64,000 nt of DNA from Mesaphorura yosii (taxonomy: Eukaryota; Arthropoda; Collembola; Poduromorpha; Tullbergiidae). Numbering within the stretch: the first letter of the stretch is position 1; every line of letters begins with the position of its first letter. This document shows, in pieces, positions 1-9,300 of the stretch. A program made the position numbers and the translations under genes. The notes under the pieces are model-generated. The model worked only from the letters and a program-made list of their open reading frames with translations, was not told the origin of the DNA and ran no database searches. Where the stretch lies: contig WIXG01000153.1 of assembly GCA_009869945.1 (NCBI GenBank), positions 1-64,000 on the forward strand, given 5' to 3'.

Positions 1-414
1 GAGCCGTATCTCACCAATGCAATTGTTAAACCGTGCGTGGTCGTATCGACAGGGTCTCGCTGCTGCTTAATTTGCATGCATTTAGCGTGGTTTTCCGCTT
101 CCAGTTCCTGGAGGCACTCACGGCAGCTAGTAACGCTTTAAATGTTTATTGCTACATGAAATCTTGAAATCTTACAGAATATTATGGCACGTCACACGAA
201 TAATAAATTGTTGAAGACCATTCCTGCTGACTATGACAACGACTACCACTAAGTTGATGTACAAATCTCATCGGGAATTAGGATTTAAAGACTAGGAAGC
301 TAATCAGCTGAGTAAACTAGACATGCTATCAGTCATCGGCATGAGTCTATCATGAGTGTGAACGACAAACTGCAAAGAGGAATTGGCTTAAGCTAGAACT
401 AACTTAATACATTG
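1..414. other. Window edge and 3' flank of PIG-M
   Basis: No gene can be assigned with confidence. On the minus strand a TTTATT (AATAAA on the transcript) lies at 145-150, about 265 bases past the PIG-M stop, and could be its polyadenylation signal. Bases 12-133, read on the minus strand, are open in two frames; one contains the peptide CRECLQELEAENHAKC and a donor-like ATTG|GTGAGA near the window edge. This could be an exon of a neighbouring gene but cannot be decided here. Confidence 0.3.
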
Positions 415-1692
415 TTAGTGTTGATTTTGTAGATGTCTTCTTTGAGCGGATCTCCCCGACCTTTCCGGAGACCCCGATGCGGACGTAGTCGCAGGATTCG
501 AATTGGCTTCTTTGAAAGGGGCCGGATCGTAGTGTTTGATAATTTGTACCAAGATTCCAATGTTACCACAAAAGAAAGCAATTGACTCCAACCAAATGTA
601 AATGAACGTATTACGACCCTCAAACTCCAGATAGAAAGCAGGTAAAAGCCAAGAGATTTGCGCGAAATACCAAACGCAAACGAGAACGGCAGCATGCGCC
701 CACCTGACGTTAATTCTGGGTCCAATGAGAGGAAGAAGACTGAGGTACCACAAGAAATATTGGGAAGTGCAGACTTTATTGAAAATTACAAAGCAGCATG
801 TCTGCACGAAGAAAGTAAAGGGCAAATCTCTACGGGATGGAAAAAGGAACGCGGCTCCGAACAGAAGGATCACTTGTGGCAAAAAAGCCATTAATTTGAG
901 CAAAATTCCTTCGTTTTCCGCGTTCAAGTAGAGAAGGTAAAAGTAGAGGGAGAAATTGTGTCGGACGTCCTTCCTCGTTAAATGGTACAGATAAGTCTCA
1001 TGAATAAATTCGTACCCGTATAATGAGTAACAGATTGCAGTTGGAAGCCCGAAGCCAATTACAGAGGCTGCAACTAACTTTATTCTAGTCGGGTTGAACT
1101 TGAAGAGTGCAAAATTTGGCGATTCACCTGGCTTCATGTCTCGGGACGCCAAGTACAGAGGCAGGCAAAAGGGGATAGTGTAAGGTTTGAAATGAACAGC
1201 GAAGCCATAAAGCAGTCCGGAGATGCAATAAGCGCGTCGTTGGAAAAAGAATAGGACAGCAAGGACAAGAGAAAGAATGATGGATTCGGAGCTACCGCGG
1301 GTACAAATTATGACTGAGAGTGGATTGTAGATCCATACTAAACTCCATTTCACGGCAATATGTTTGTCAACGCCCTTTTCGTTCATAATGTTGAGATAGA
1401 TTAGGTAACACGTCAAGAGATCGAACAGAATGAAAACAATTTTTCCGTAGGAAGCGTGCACTGTCCAAATTGGGGTCAAAATCCATGCCAGAACAGGCGT
1501 GTAGCGATAAGTCTCTCTAAGATAAGGGGAAGTGCCGTTTATGACATAACGGGCTGCGTCACTGTAAACACTATAGTCAATGTCTGTGTAACTGACGACG
1601 CTATTTGAGTCTTGGTAAATGCCATACCAAAGCATAGCAAACCTAACGACTAAACCAGTCACCAAATGCGGCAGAACTGAGTGTGTATCCAT
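415..1692 (-). CDS. PIGM: GPI mannosyltransferase 1 (PIG-M), single exon
   Basis: PIG-M adds the first mannose, in alpha-1,4 linkage from dolichol-phosphate-mannose, to the glucosamine-inositol lipid during GPI-anchor synthesis at the ER lumen. The 425-residue open frame is uninterrupted and has the length of the family. An N-terminal hydrophobic segment is followed near residue 35 by YTDIDYSVYSDAARYV, which carries the family's acidic DxD-type catalytic motif in the first luminal loop, and then RYTPVLAWILTPI. About eight to ten hydrophobic spans follow. The tail after residue 385 is polar and Ser/Arg-rich and looks lineage-specific. The ATG at 1692 is chosen because the family sequence begins there. 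The gene is intronless, unlike most genes in the window. It lies 136 bases downstream of NDUFAF8 on the same strand. Confidence 0.95.
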   Translation of the reverse strand: MDTHSVLPHLVTGLVVRFAMLWYGIYQDSNSVVSYTDIDYSVYSDAARYVINGTSPYLRETYRYTPVLAWILTPIWTVHASYGKIVFILFDLLTCYLIYLNIMNEKGVDKHIAVKWSLVWIYNPLSVIICTRGSSESIILSLVLAVLFFFQRRAYCISGLLYGFAVHFKPYTIPFCLPLYLASRDMKPGESPNFALFKFNPTRIKLVAASVIGFGLPTAICYSLYGYEFIHETYLYHLTRKDVRHNFSLYFYLLYLNAENEGILLKLMAFLPQVILLFGAAFLFPSRRDLPFTFFVQTCCFVIFNKVCTSQYFLWYLSLLPLIGPRINVRWAHAAVLVCVWYFAQISWLLPAFYLEFEGRNTFIYIWLESIAFFCGNIGILVQIIKHYDPAPFKEANSNPATTSASGSPERSGRSAQRRHLQNQH

Positions 1693-1828
1693 TGTTAAGT
1701 TGTTAGGTTTTAAGTCAAATGTTAGAAATTGTTAATCTTTCTTTCACCAATCTTCAGACACTCTTGAGCCAAACCTTGCCCCAAGCCCATGAACACAAAG
1801 CACATCACAACTGAACGTACCACAATGG

Positions 1829-2026
1829 CTAAATTCGAGTGTTGAGTTGCTTGGCAGCTTTAGCCAAGCAATTTTTGAAGGCAATGAATTCTTTGTTGCA
1901 CTGCTCAAGTTTGGGGTCATCTGTTTGGCAGACACATTTGGCGTAGGCGGACCCTTCGCTGGAGCATTTGGCAAGTAGAACAGGGTAACGTTTTAATCTA
2001 TTTCGAGCACTTTTCACGGCTTCCAT
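1829..2026 (-). CDS. NDUFAF8: NDUFAF8-like mitochondrial complex I assembly factor
   Basis: A 65-residue single-exon frame. It carries the twin CX9C arrangement of small intermembrane-space or matrix assembly proteins: CSSEGSAYAKC and CNKEFIAFKNC, plus one extra Cys in a CVC group. The order and surrounding residues (RLKRYP at the N-terminus, AYAKCV, EF.AFKNC, AKAAK near the end) match NDUFAF8 (C17orf89), which in vertebrates works with NDUFAF5 in early complex I assembly. It is close to the family's usual 70-75 residues. The ATG at 2026 lies only 34 bases downstream of the stop codon of the previous minus-strand gene, so its own promoter would have to overlap that gene, or the two may share a transcript. 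Identity rests on the Cys pattern and length and is fairly secure. Confidence 0.85.
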   Translation of the reverse strand: MEAVKSARNRLKRYPVLLAKCSSEGSAYAKCVCQTDDPKLEQCNKEFIAFKNCLAKAAKQLNTRI

Positions 2027-2043
2027 TCTTTCGGCGTTCTTAG

Positions 2044-2049
2044 TTTATT
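2044..2049 (-). terminator. Polyadenylation signal AATAAA (minus strand)
   Basis: TTTATT on the plus strand reads AATAAA on the minus strand. It lies 12 bases past the stop of the small membrane-protein gene (2061-2498) and just upstream of the NDUFAF8 start at 2026. If used, cleavage would fall inside the first codons of NDUFAF8, so the two genes are either overlapping or co-transcribed. Confidence 0.5.
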
Positions 2050-2060
2050 CAATACACATT

Positions 2061-2498
2061 TTAGGGCGTCGCAGTCGCGGCGGGAGCCCCGGTATGTTCT
2101 TCGAGTTGTTTCTTCTTAGCAGCCTCAATTTCAGCAGACCTTTCCGGTTGGTATTTTTCTATCCACCTCTGCACATTTGTTTTTCCTCTCTTTTTTTCGC
2201 TTGGCCACAGTGTATCTTCAATGGTAAGCTTGCTCTGGCTAAAATAGATGCAAAAATTATTATCAAGATCTTATCATGCGTTTCTAACAATTTATAATAT
2301 CTGATCGTACTCTGTGATTATAGCTTTCACAAAGAACGGACCCAGAACGGAGAAAAATCCAATAGCTCCGGCAATTGAATAGAAGATTCTTGGATATTTT
2401 CTGTAGAATGGGAGATTAACCAGGTAATAAGGTCTTCCTCGCTTGTCCCGTAACGTTGCCTTTTGTCCGTACTTAAGGTTGCTGCGTGCCTGGAACAT
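2061..2498 (-). CDS. Unrecognised 121-residue single-pass membrane protein, two exons
   Basis: Exon 1 runs from 2498 to 2311 and exon 2 from 2238 to 2061, joined by a 72-base GT-AG intron (donor ACAGA|GTACGA, acceptor TTTTAG|CCAGAG, phase 2). Without splicing the frame ends soon after the membrane segment; with splicing it continues into a charged tail. The protein has a basic N-terminus (SNLKYGQKATLRDKRGRPYY), one hydrophobic segment at about residues 38-60 (IFYSIAGAIGFFSVLGPFFV), then a helical, highly charged region (PSEKKRGKTNVQRW, EIEAAKKKQLEEH) and a Pro/Ala/Thr end. I do not recognise the family. The basic N-terminus, the single membrane span, and neighbours on both sides that are mitochondrial assembly proteins suggest an inner-membrane protein. 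That is inference only. Confidence 0.7.
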
Positions 2499-2735
2499 AG
2501 CGGTGATTTGAACGTTGATTTATCAGAACTGGGAACAAATAATAATACATAATCACAATCCAGAATGAATTAAGAAACAATGATGGGCTGGACGGATGAG
2601 GTCATTTGTGGAACTACTTTCTGGTTGAGTTTTCATATGGGCTTGATCCCATTATAAGCTAAAGGATATTAATATCGGAATACATTCTTACTTCTGATGT
2701 TTCTGACAGATCGTAGTACTACTTTCGAGGGCAGG

Positions 2736-3140
2736 TTATTGCTTTGACTTCGTCGCAAGACGTTCTCTCTGCTTGCGCCGGTGTTCTAAGTTAAACTTGA
2801 ACCCATCACAAGATGGATACTTTTCTTTCATGTGAAGTTCACAACAATCCAGCATCTGTTCTATTACTTGCAAGCATTTATCTTGGTCGTAGTTATTCTC
2901 TAAAAGGAAAGACAGAAACACAAAACGTGAACAAAGGAAAGAGGAAAGCGTTCACTTGTAACCTAATCTGTACCCAAAATTGGGTAGTCTCTTAGACTTG
3001 ATTTTATGCTAGTTTTAATTTAGCCAGTTTCAAAATAGACTTTGTGAATGATGCAAATTCTTACTTTGTAAACAGCCTTGGATTGCGCATGCATAGAGTT
3101 GGCACTCGTCAAATTCCTTCACGGGGCCGCCTTTGTCCAT
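2736..3140 (-). CDS. CMC4: CMC4 (MTCP1 p8-type) twin CX9C mitochondrial protein, two exons
   Basis: Exon 1 spans 3140-3065 and exon 2 spans 2899-2736. The 165-base intron has donor CAAA|GTAAGA and acceptor TTTTAG|AGAATA, phase 1. The spliced protein has 79 residues and shows the CMC4 pattern exactly: a CX4CX4C helix (ECQLYACAIQGCLQ), a second helix with CX9CC (KCLQVIEQMLDCC), and a later Cys in YPSCDGF, as in human CMC4. Such proteins are imported into the mitochondrial intermembrane space by the Mia40 pathway and folded by disulfide bonds; the precise role of CMC4 is poorly known. Exon 1 alone is only 25 codons. The gene is the most upstream member of a tight minus-strand cluster (CMC4, small membrane protein, NDUFAF8, PIG-M). 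Confidence 0.92.
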
Positions 3141-3965
3141 TACACTAGAATTTATTCACCATTCTACGTAGTAGTATTTAAATTGAACGAGTAATTATGT
3201 AATTCCAGTTATTTCGTAAATTGTACCTGCTTTCTCCATGTCTTGCGAGGTTTCTTTGCAAAGTGGTAAGCCCAACCTAATAATGATTATGTAGAATTCA
3301 CAAGACGACAAGCCTCAGTGGAAATTGGGAAGCGATCCCTTCAGCAGTATTTCCTAAATTCTGGCGAAATTATTCAATCTCAATTCAATGGACGATGAAA
3401 GATGAGGATGAATTGAATTCAAAATCAATATCAACACTGCAACACACGACACGAGAATCATGTGAGCTGACTGCCGGCGAGGAGGCGATCTGATGCAGGT
3501 TCTGTTGAGAAACGTATGTACAGGAACAAGGGTGAATGCATCCACTGTCTTCGCCGGCCCTCGCCCAGCTTCATGCTAAACAGCTAGAAAGTACAAGATC
3601 GCATTGCGTGCCTGCTTTTCGCACTCGGCAGCTTCCTAGTGTTTGAGCTGAGCACAAGCTCGACAGTTCAGCTTTCAGCTCTACGCAGCAGCTTGCAGCA
3701 TTTCAGCAGCAGCCATATTGTGGGAGCACACAGGCAATTTTATTTTAGCAAAGTCACCTCTAAATACGCCGAATTTTGAGAGTGCACAAAATACGCACCA
3801 GCAGCCAGCTAAATACTTGTGCCGCTTTGTTTCTCGACAAGAATTCCCTGTCCAACATCAACATCCACCGAGACAAGCCTTCCAGTGAGGTCCTAGCAGT
3901 ATCCTGAAATTCGAAGCAGCTAAGATATTCTGGAAATTGAATCTACAGAATTAGCTGGCGGTAGT
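3141..3965. other. Intergenic region between divergent CMC4 and zinc-finger gene
   Basis: This 0.8 kb separates CMC4 (-) from the zinc-finger gene (+), so it should hold both promoters and 5' untranslated regions. CAG/AGC-rich sequence at 3640-3730 is the most GC-rich part. No convincing coding frame is present. Confidence 0.5.
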
Positions 3966-5009
3966 ATGGGTATGGCTATTCGCTTCAACGATGAGTGGCT
4001 AAGTGAGCCTACGTTCTCCGGTAAACATTTTACTTTGTTCAGGCCGTCAAAAAACTTTGAAATCATTTATTTAATGAATTTTCATTTCCACTAGATTGGC
4101 TGGTAAAAGTATCTAATGATGAGTCTCGGGCATACTGCCGGTTCTGTGCAATTGTGCTCCGCGCACACAAATCTGATCTGACTTCACATGCTACCACTGG
4201 AAAACATGTCAAGAACATTTCCAACACCGCAAATGCTCCGACTGGACCAATCAGCGTACAGATTATAGTGGACGACAATCAACCTACCACACCTGCGCCA
4301 GGCCCAGGTACGTCCGGATACAGCAGTTTATATCCAGGTGGGCCTCTCAGCCGGAGTCCACAAAGAATTCAATACCCAAAGAAGTACCGAGTTGAATGGG
4401 AACAAATTGAAGAATTCAAAGGTAAAAATGATACCGCCCGTTGTCTCAGCCGCACACATGTTTTCTAATTACTTTACTTAAATTGCCATATTTTCTTCAG
4501 ATTGGCTTGGACCCGACCCCACTGATGTCTCAAGAGCCACTTGCAAAATGTGCTGCGTACAGTTGCGAGCACACAAACATGACCTGCTACTTCATTCGAA
4601 AAGTTCCAAACACAAAAAATGCCAAGAAGAATACGTAGAGGGAAACTATGTGACGTTTGATGATTCTATTCCGATGCAGTCGAGTGACGGAATTACTGAA
4701 GATACTGAAATCATGGATTCTCAAGATCAGAATGGTCAACCAAGAGAAGGTGAAGACGAAAGTGGGGAAGGGCAAGCTGGGGCGGAAAGTGCTTCAGGAT
4801 CAGTGCCTCAAATCAAAACCGAACAGGGTGCCAAAAGAGTTGCAGGAAATATCGTTCGTGTTTCTGCGGCGGGACACAGAGTTATCACTTCATTTCACAG
4901 AAAACGCCGCCGATTTACTGTGAACGACGTTATTGACTCCATTCAGCAAGACCATTTTACCGGTTATGAGTTACTGCAAATTTGCAAGGCCGCAATTCCG
5001 AAATTGTGA
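3966..5009 (+). CDS. Nuclear-type protein with two tandem C2H2-like zinc fingers
   Basis: Three exons: 3966-4020, 4095-4421 and 4501-5009, giving 296 residues. It holds two copies of one module: a short FNDEWL or RVEWEQ lead, an aromatic residue and Gly, then DWL, then a finger C-X2-C-X13-H-X5-H. The fingers read CRFCAIVLRAHKSDLTSH in copy 1 and CKMCCVQLRAHKHDLLLH in copy 2, with identical spacing. Both introns interrupt the module at the same place, just before DWL, and in the same phase (1), as expected from duplication of an exon pair. The middle is acidic (EGEDESGEGQAGAESAS). The end has a basic patch (RKRRR) and a helical tail (NDVIDSIQQDHFTGYELLQI). DNA or protein binding in the nucleus is inferred. 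Similar fingers occur in uncharacterised insect proteins related to the BED/hAT-type class; I cannot name an orthologue. Confidence 0.82.
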
Positions 5010-5148
5010 GAGGTGTACCTGTCACAGACAACGAGGTCTTCAGATATTTTTCGTTAGAGTCCGCAGTGTAGAAAGAAAATTGGGTGTATTAAGGACTTTT
5101 TTGGTCTCTCTGTTTTTGAAATTTTTACCGCTTTATCATTGCAATAGC

Positions 5149-5154
5149 AATAAA
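5149..5154 (+). terminator. Polyadenylation signal AATAAA
   Basis: AATAAA lies 140 bases past the zinc-finger stop codon, in the run GCAATAGCAATAAATTG. It is the first such signal and the likely 3' end of that gene. Confidence 0.6.
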
Positions 5155-6393
5155 TTGTAAAATAGTTAGATTTAGTTTTTATAATCTTTCATCAACAAAT
5201 TGTAGTTGTTCTATATGATATTTAATTGATTAGCCGTGAAACAAGTTTCGTCTCATGTATTCTAAAATCAAAACCGTTTACGCAATGAGTAATAAATTTT
5301 CTATTGAATTAGAAATACTTGAATGACTTGAATCCACTGAAATAAGAATTTTGTGCATTTTACTCTTAGAAGTACTCTGCCAGCATTAGCCTTCTAACGG
5401 AGCTATTAAGAGAAGCCAGAATTCGAATTAGGAAATCATTAGGACTTAGCGGTTGAAAGCGAGGTTACCTTTTTTGCTCAGTTTTGGAGTAGCGGACAAA
5501 TTTTTGCAAGAAGGTAGGTCGCAAACGTTTATGGTTTTTCATATTTGATTTGACAGGAACAGGATTAGCAATTATGTATTTATTAACTGTGCTCCTACTG
5601 CTGACTAAAAGGATTATTGCATTTAAGCCTGCGTCTTGCCTGAATGTATCATCGTATCTGAAATTGTAAAACCGCAGCATAATTGCATGACAGTGGAACA
5701 AGGACGCAAAGAATTCGCACAGTACAACTCACCAGCCAGCCATCGCATCACATGTGAATCAAAGCATTCAGACAAAAACAACATCTGTTTCTGTTGGGCT
5801 TCTTTCAAAATTCGTCAAAACAAAGTCAACTCCTTTTTCTTGCGTGATATTGTTTTATTGACAAATAATAAATTGAGCAATAAAAATAACTTGAGAATAA
5901 TCTACGGTCGAATTGCTGTGTGACGCCTTTTGCAAGTTCGCAAGGAATTCATCGAACACAGCAAGTTTGTGAAGATTATTGAACTAAAAATAGAAAATAG
6001 AATTTTGTCAAGTGGAATAAGGTACGTCAGTTACCGATTAATTTATTTCATTGCGTAATTGAGGAATTGGCCGAATTGGTACAAATAATCAATTAAAATT
6101 CCAGAGTGTGTCAAATGGTCAACTCTGCTGCACGCATCTGAACTGATGACCCTTTGTTTCAAAGTCTTCACCATTCCATATTATGATGTGAATCATTGGC
6201 CTGGAATTGATCTTTCAGTCTAGTCTTCAAAAATGTGCCGTTAAGACCAAAGGTACATTAATCTGCGACCTCTTCGAAGTGTTCAAACTTCGAACCGTCT
6301 ACCTTCCACATCTCACTCAATCAGTAATTCTGAAGACACAGCTATTGGCGTGAAGTCAGAATTGAGTCCAATCGAGGACTTCATGGAGGTGAC
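5155..6393. other. Intergenic, AT-rich
   Basis: No convincing gene. Short frames on both strands (for example around 5636-5923) have no recognisable domain and lack splice context. The last few hundred bases should hold the SLC35C2 promoter and 5' untranslated region. Confidence 0.5.
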
Positions 6394-7972
6394 ATGATGT
6401 TGGGGAAACTTTGCTTTTGTACCAAACTGTGCCGCCCCCCATCTCGCACCAGTTCCATCAAGCCGCTATGGTGGCTTATCGCAAGAAATGGCACGCTTAT
6501 ACTAGTCTACTACCTGTTATCAATCGGACTGACGTTTTACCAAAATCATCTCTTGAAGGTTCGTGAAATATTTACAGGACTTGTATTTTTATCACGTCAC
6601 GACTGTCTTTTCTTTTGCAGAAGATAAAATATCCATTAACTATCGTGCTATGCCATCTCATCATTAAATTTCTCCTCGCGAGTTTACTGAGACTTATCTA
6701 TGAGCTGTGGACTAAGAAGTATCGTGTTTTGCTCGATTGTAAGACATGGTTTTACCGGCTGGCGTTAGTTGGCATCGCTGGAGGACTCGATATTGGGTTA
6801 AGCAATTGGAGTCACGAATTTGTTACTGTGAGCTTGTAAGTCGACTGAGGTGTTATTTTCCTGTGCTTAAATATAAATGCAGATATTAATCGGTTTTTTG
6901 TTCATTAGGTACACAATGACAAAATCTACGGCCATTGTATTTATACTAGGATTTGCAATTTTACTGAAACTTGAAGAAATGGTAAATGATTATTTTGAGC
7001 TGGACGCGAAAGAGCAACTTAATTATTTTCTTATTTCTAATTTTTAGCACTGGTCGTTGGTGTTTGTCGTGGCGCTAATTTCTGGTGGCCTGTGTATGTT
7101 CACTTACAAATCCAGGCAGTTCCACTTGGAAGGTTTCCTATTAGTCATCGCCGCGTCTTTCGTCAGGTATGTGCCATTGCAATTCTACTTTTCGTCGTTT
7201 CGTGTCGCTGTTTCCGAGTCTCTCATTCATTGTCTAACAGTGGAGTAAGATGGTCGACTGCTCAGATGATAATGCAGAAGTCCAAATTGGGGTTGCAAAA
7301 CCCTATTGATATGATTTACCATGTGCAACCGTGGATGGTATGCGCAGTACTTCCATTCGCCATATTTTTTGAAGGCAAGAAACATGAATTTTAATGTATT
7401 CAATCAAACCGGTATTGCCTAACCGTTGAACAATAACCATTAGGTTCAGAAGTCATTCAGAATAATTCAAATCTCCAATTCGAGTCAGCAATTCAGCAAG
7501 AAACTTTAATTTATACTGTGAACGCTGTTCTGCTTGGAGCAGTCATGGCTTTTTGCATGGAAATTGCCGAGTTTCTCTTGCTGAGCTACACTTCAAGTCT
7601 TACACTGGCAATTACCGGAATATTTAAGGTAATTGCTTTTTACTTATACCCATTTGCAGGCCTGAGTGCCAATTCTGGCTTAATTACTTTCATTTTCGAT
7701 AGGAAATCTGCACTCTAAGTCTTGCTGTGATAATAAGTCGGGATCCGATGACGACGATTAATTTTATGGGATTACTCCTTTGTTTAACTGGAATAACGTG
7801 CCACGTTATATTTAAATTTTCAAGAAATGCCCAGGAATTCGACACACAAGCAAATGGACCACCGCAGACGCTAGTTCCATTGATGCCAGCAGACGACGAA
7901 GACAATTTCCCACTGCTGGACAAATTCGAATATAACCGAGATAGAGAGTACAATACTGAAGAGGAACATTGA
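6394..7972 (+). CDS. SLC35C2: SLC35C2-type nucleotide-sugar/triose-phosphate transporter family protein
   Basis: Seven coding exons: 6394-6558, 6621-6835, 6909-6981, 7048-7166, 7241-7374, 7444-7628 and 7703-7972, giving 386 residues (human 365). Reading phases agree across all joins. The protein has about ten membrane spans and family-diagnostic stretches: [71 protein letters not shown] and [20 protein letters not shown]. The acidic cytosolic tail ends in TEEEH. SLC35C2 is a Golgi/early-secretory protein that promotes Notch fucosylation by supporting GDP-fucose transport by SLC35C1; its own substrate is unsettled. Intron 5 (7375-7443) starts with GC rather than GT. The 3' end faces the lipocalin gene. 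Confidence 0.95.
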
Positions 7973-8107
7973 CGACAACTTCAACAGCAACATATCATTA
8001 TTGCAGAATAAGTGATATTCTGATATTCCCTTATGTAATTCGATTGTCACGCTAAATCATGTCTTGTTTAAATGTGGAATGAAGACTTCTCAAGTACAAG
8101 TTTAATA

Positions 8108-8113
8108 TTTATT
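8108..8113 (-). terminator. Polyadenylation signal for the lipocalin gene (minus strand)
   Basis: TTTATT on the plus strand, AATAAA on the minus strand, 64 bases past the lipocalin stop at 8177-8179. It lies upstream, in plus coordinates, of the SLC35C2 signal at 8126, so the two convergent transcripts probably overlap at their ends. Confidence 0.5.
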
Positions 8114-8125
8114 TTTATATCTAAC

Positions 8126-8131
8126 AATAAA
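8126..8131 (+). terminator. Polyadenylation signal AATAAA for SLC35C2
   Basis: AATAAA about 155 bases past the SLC35C2 stop, in CTAACAATAAAAGTTCG. Only 45 bases separate it from the stop codon of the convergent lipocalin gene. Confidence 0.65.
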
Positions 8132-8176
8132 AGTTCGAGGTAAATAATCAGTTGTTCACTCAATTCGCGTGCGAAT

Positions 8177-9031
8177 TTAGAGCGTATTTGGTAAATCATG
8201 TTGTATTGGACAGTTTTCCTGCTCTGTCTTCTGAAGAAACAGTGTTCTGATTCCTAGCTTGTGCAGATGAGCATAGATTTGTCCTTTTACTTCGTTCGAC
8301 GGAATTTTGTCTCTGGTCAACACCCACAGCTTACCTGTTATCAATGGCATACGTGAAATTCATTCACATAATCGCGATTATATCATTATCTCACTTACGT
8401 AAGCTGGCAAGTCGTAAATCCCTGCATGAGAAAATAATTGAATAATTTGTGTAGTCCGTTGCAAGCACTTGGTAGACCTCTTGATTGAAAACTGGTAGCA
8501 CAGTCGGACAGTTTCATTGAATACAATTTCCTGTATAAATTTTTAGCTCATCGACTTACAAGGAAGCGCGTTGTAAATAACAGCGAACTTGGCCGTGCTG
8601 TTTCGTCCATTTAATTCGCGCAGTACTCCAGTTCTTGAGAATCGGTTGCCGGTTCTGAAAAATGCGTTAAGTATTCAGGTTACCAGACCTTATGATAGTT
8701 GTCCAAAAGTGAGTTTTACAAGAATCTTGTGACAGAGCCCGTGAATGTCGTAGTTCCATCTTTCTGTGTAACGATTTTGGCAGCTACACACTTGGTCCCC
8801 GATTCAACTAGATTAAAGTACCTCTCATTCTCGTACCATTTTCCAAGGTACTGAGCAAAATTAAAGTCACAGTTAGAAGCATACAACTTCACGTAATGGT
8901 TGGCCGTTTACCTTCTTCAGGTCAAAATTACTCTCGGTTTCATAATTCGGGCAGGGTCCTTGAAAGAGAATCTGTGACTCAATGACTTCTAGCACGCAGG
9001 AACAGAGGCACAAAATGAGTATGAGTTTCAT
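8177..9031 (-). CDS. Secreted lipocalin (apolipoprotein D / Lazarillo-like)
   Basis: Five exons on the minus strand: 9031-8912, 8850-8720, 8654-8560, 8491-8399 and 8334-8177, giving 198 residues with consistent phases. Residues 1-19 form a signal peptide (MKLILILCLCSCVLEVIES). Then come the lipocalin opening motif GPCPNY, the GxW-type motif YLGKWYENERYF, barrel strands including KFAVIYNALP and VYQVLATDYTNYSIIFSC, and the closing KLWVLTRDK, then an alpha-helix and ENC near the end. This order and the Cys placement match ApoD-like lipocalins, which bind small hydrophobic ligands outside the cell. One Asn-x-Ser/Thr site is visible in GRNST. Ligand and subfamily cannot be told from sequence alone. 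A TATA-like box lies 90 bases upstream of the ATG. Confidence 0.9.
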
Positions 9032-9120
9032 GATGTTCTACTATTCTAAAATCTATGAATACGGCCTATCATGGCAGTAGCAAAATGGTGAACACTAGAC
9101 TCCCGACTGTTCGGCTTCCA

Positions 9121-9126
9121 TTTATA
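9121..9126 (-). promoter_or_regulatory. TATA-like box upstream of lipocalin
   Basis: The minus strand reads CTTTATAAATGG here, 90 bases before the lipocalin ATG. Initiation about 30 bases downstream would leave a short leader of roughly 60 bases. The position fits a core promoter, but the site is unproven. Confidence 0.4.
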
Positions 9127-9300
9127 AAGTCGGTTTAGACGCGTGCATGACAAAATTACATAATTCCATCGCCGTTTTCTTAAAAAACTTTTAAGTTCTC
9201 ACCCTTATTAACTTCCAGTGAATCAGTTTTAACAATGGCATAGGCGTACGCTTTCGGTCCAGTATTTCCTTGTGGAGCAAACATCGAATAAAATCACAGG

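Noticed and set aside
12..133. Possible minus-strand exon with CRECLQELEAENHAKC
   Set aside because: Two frames are open, splice sites are ambiguous and the window ends; not enough to call a gene.
6280..6300. Minus-strand GGTTCGAAG resembling a tRNA B box
   Set aside because: No acceptor-stem pairing, A box or cloverleaf could be built around it.
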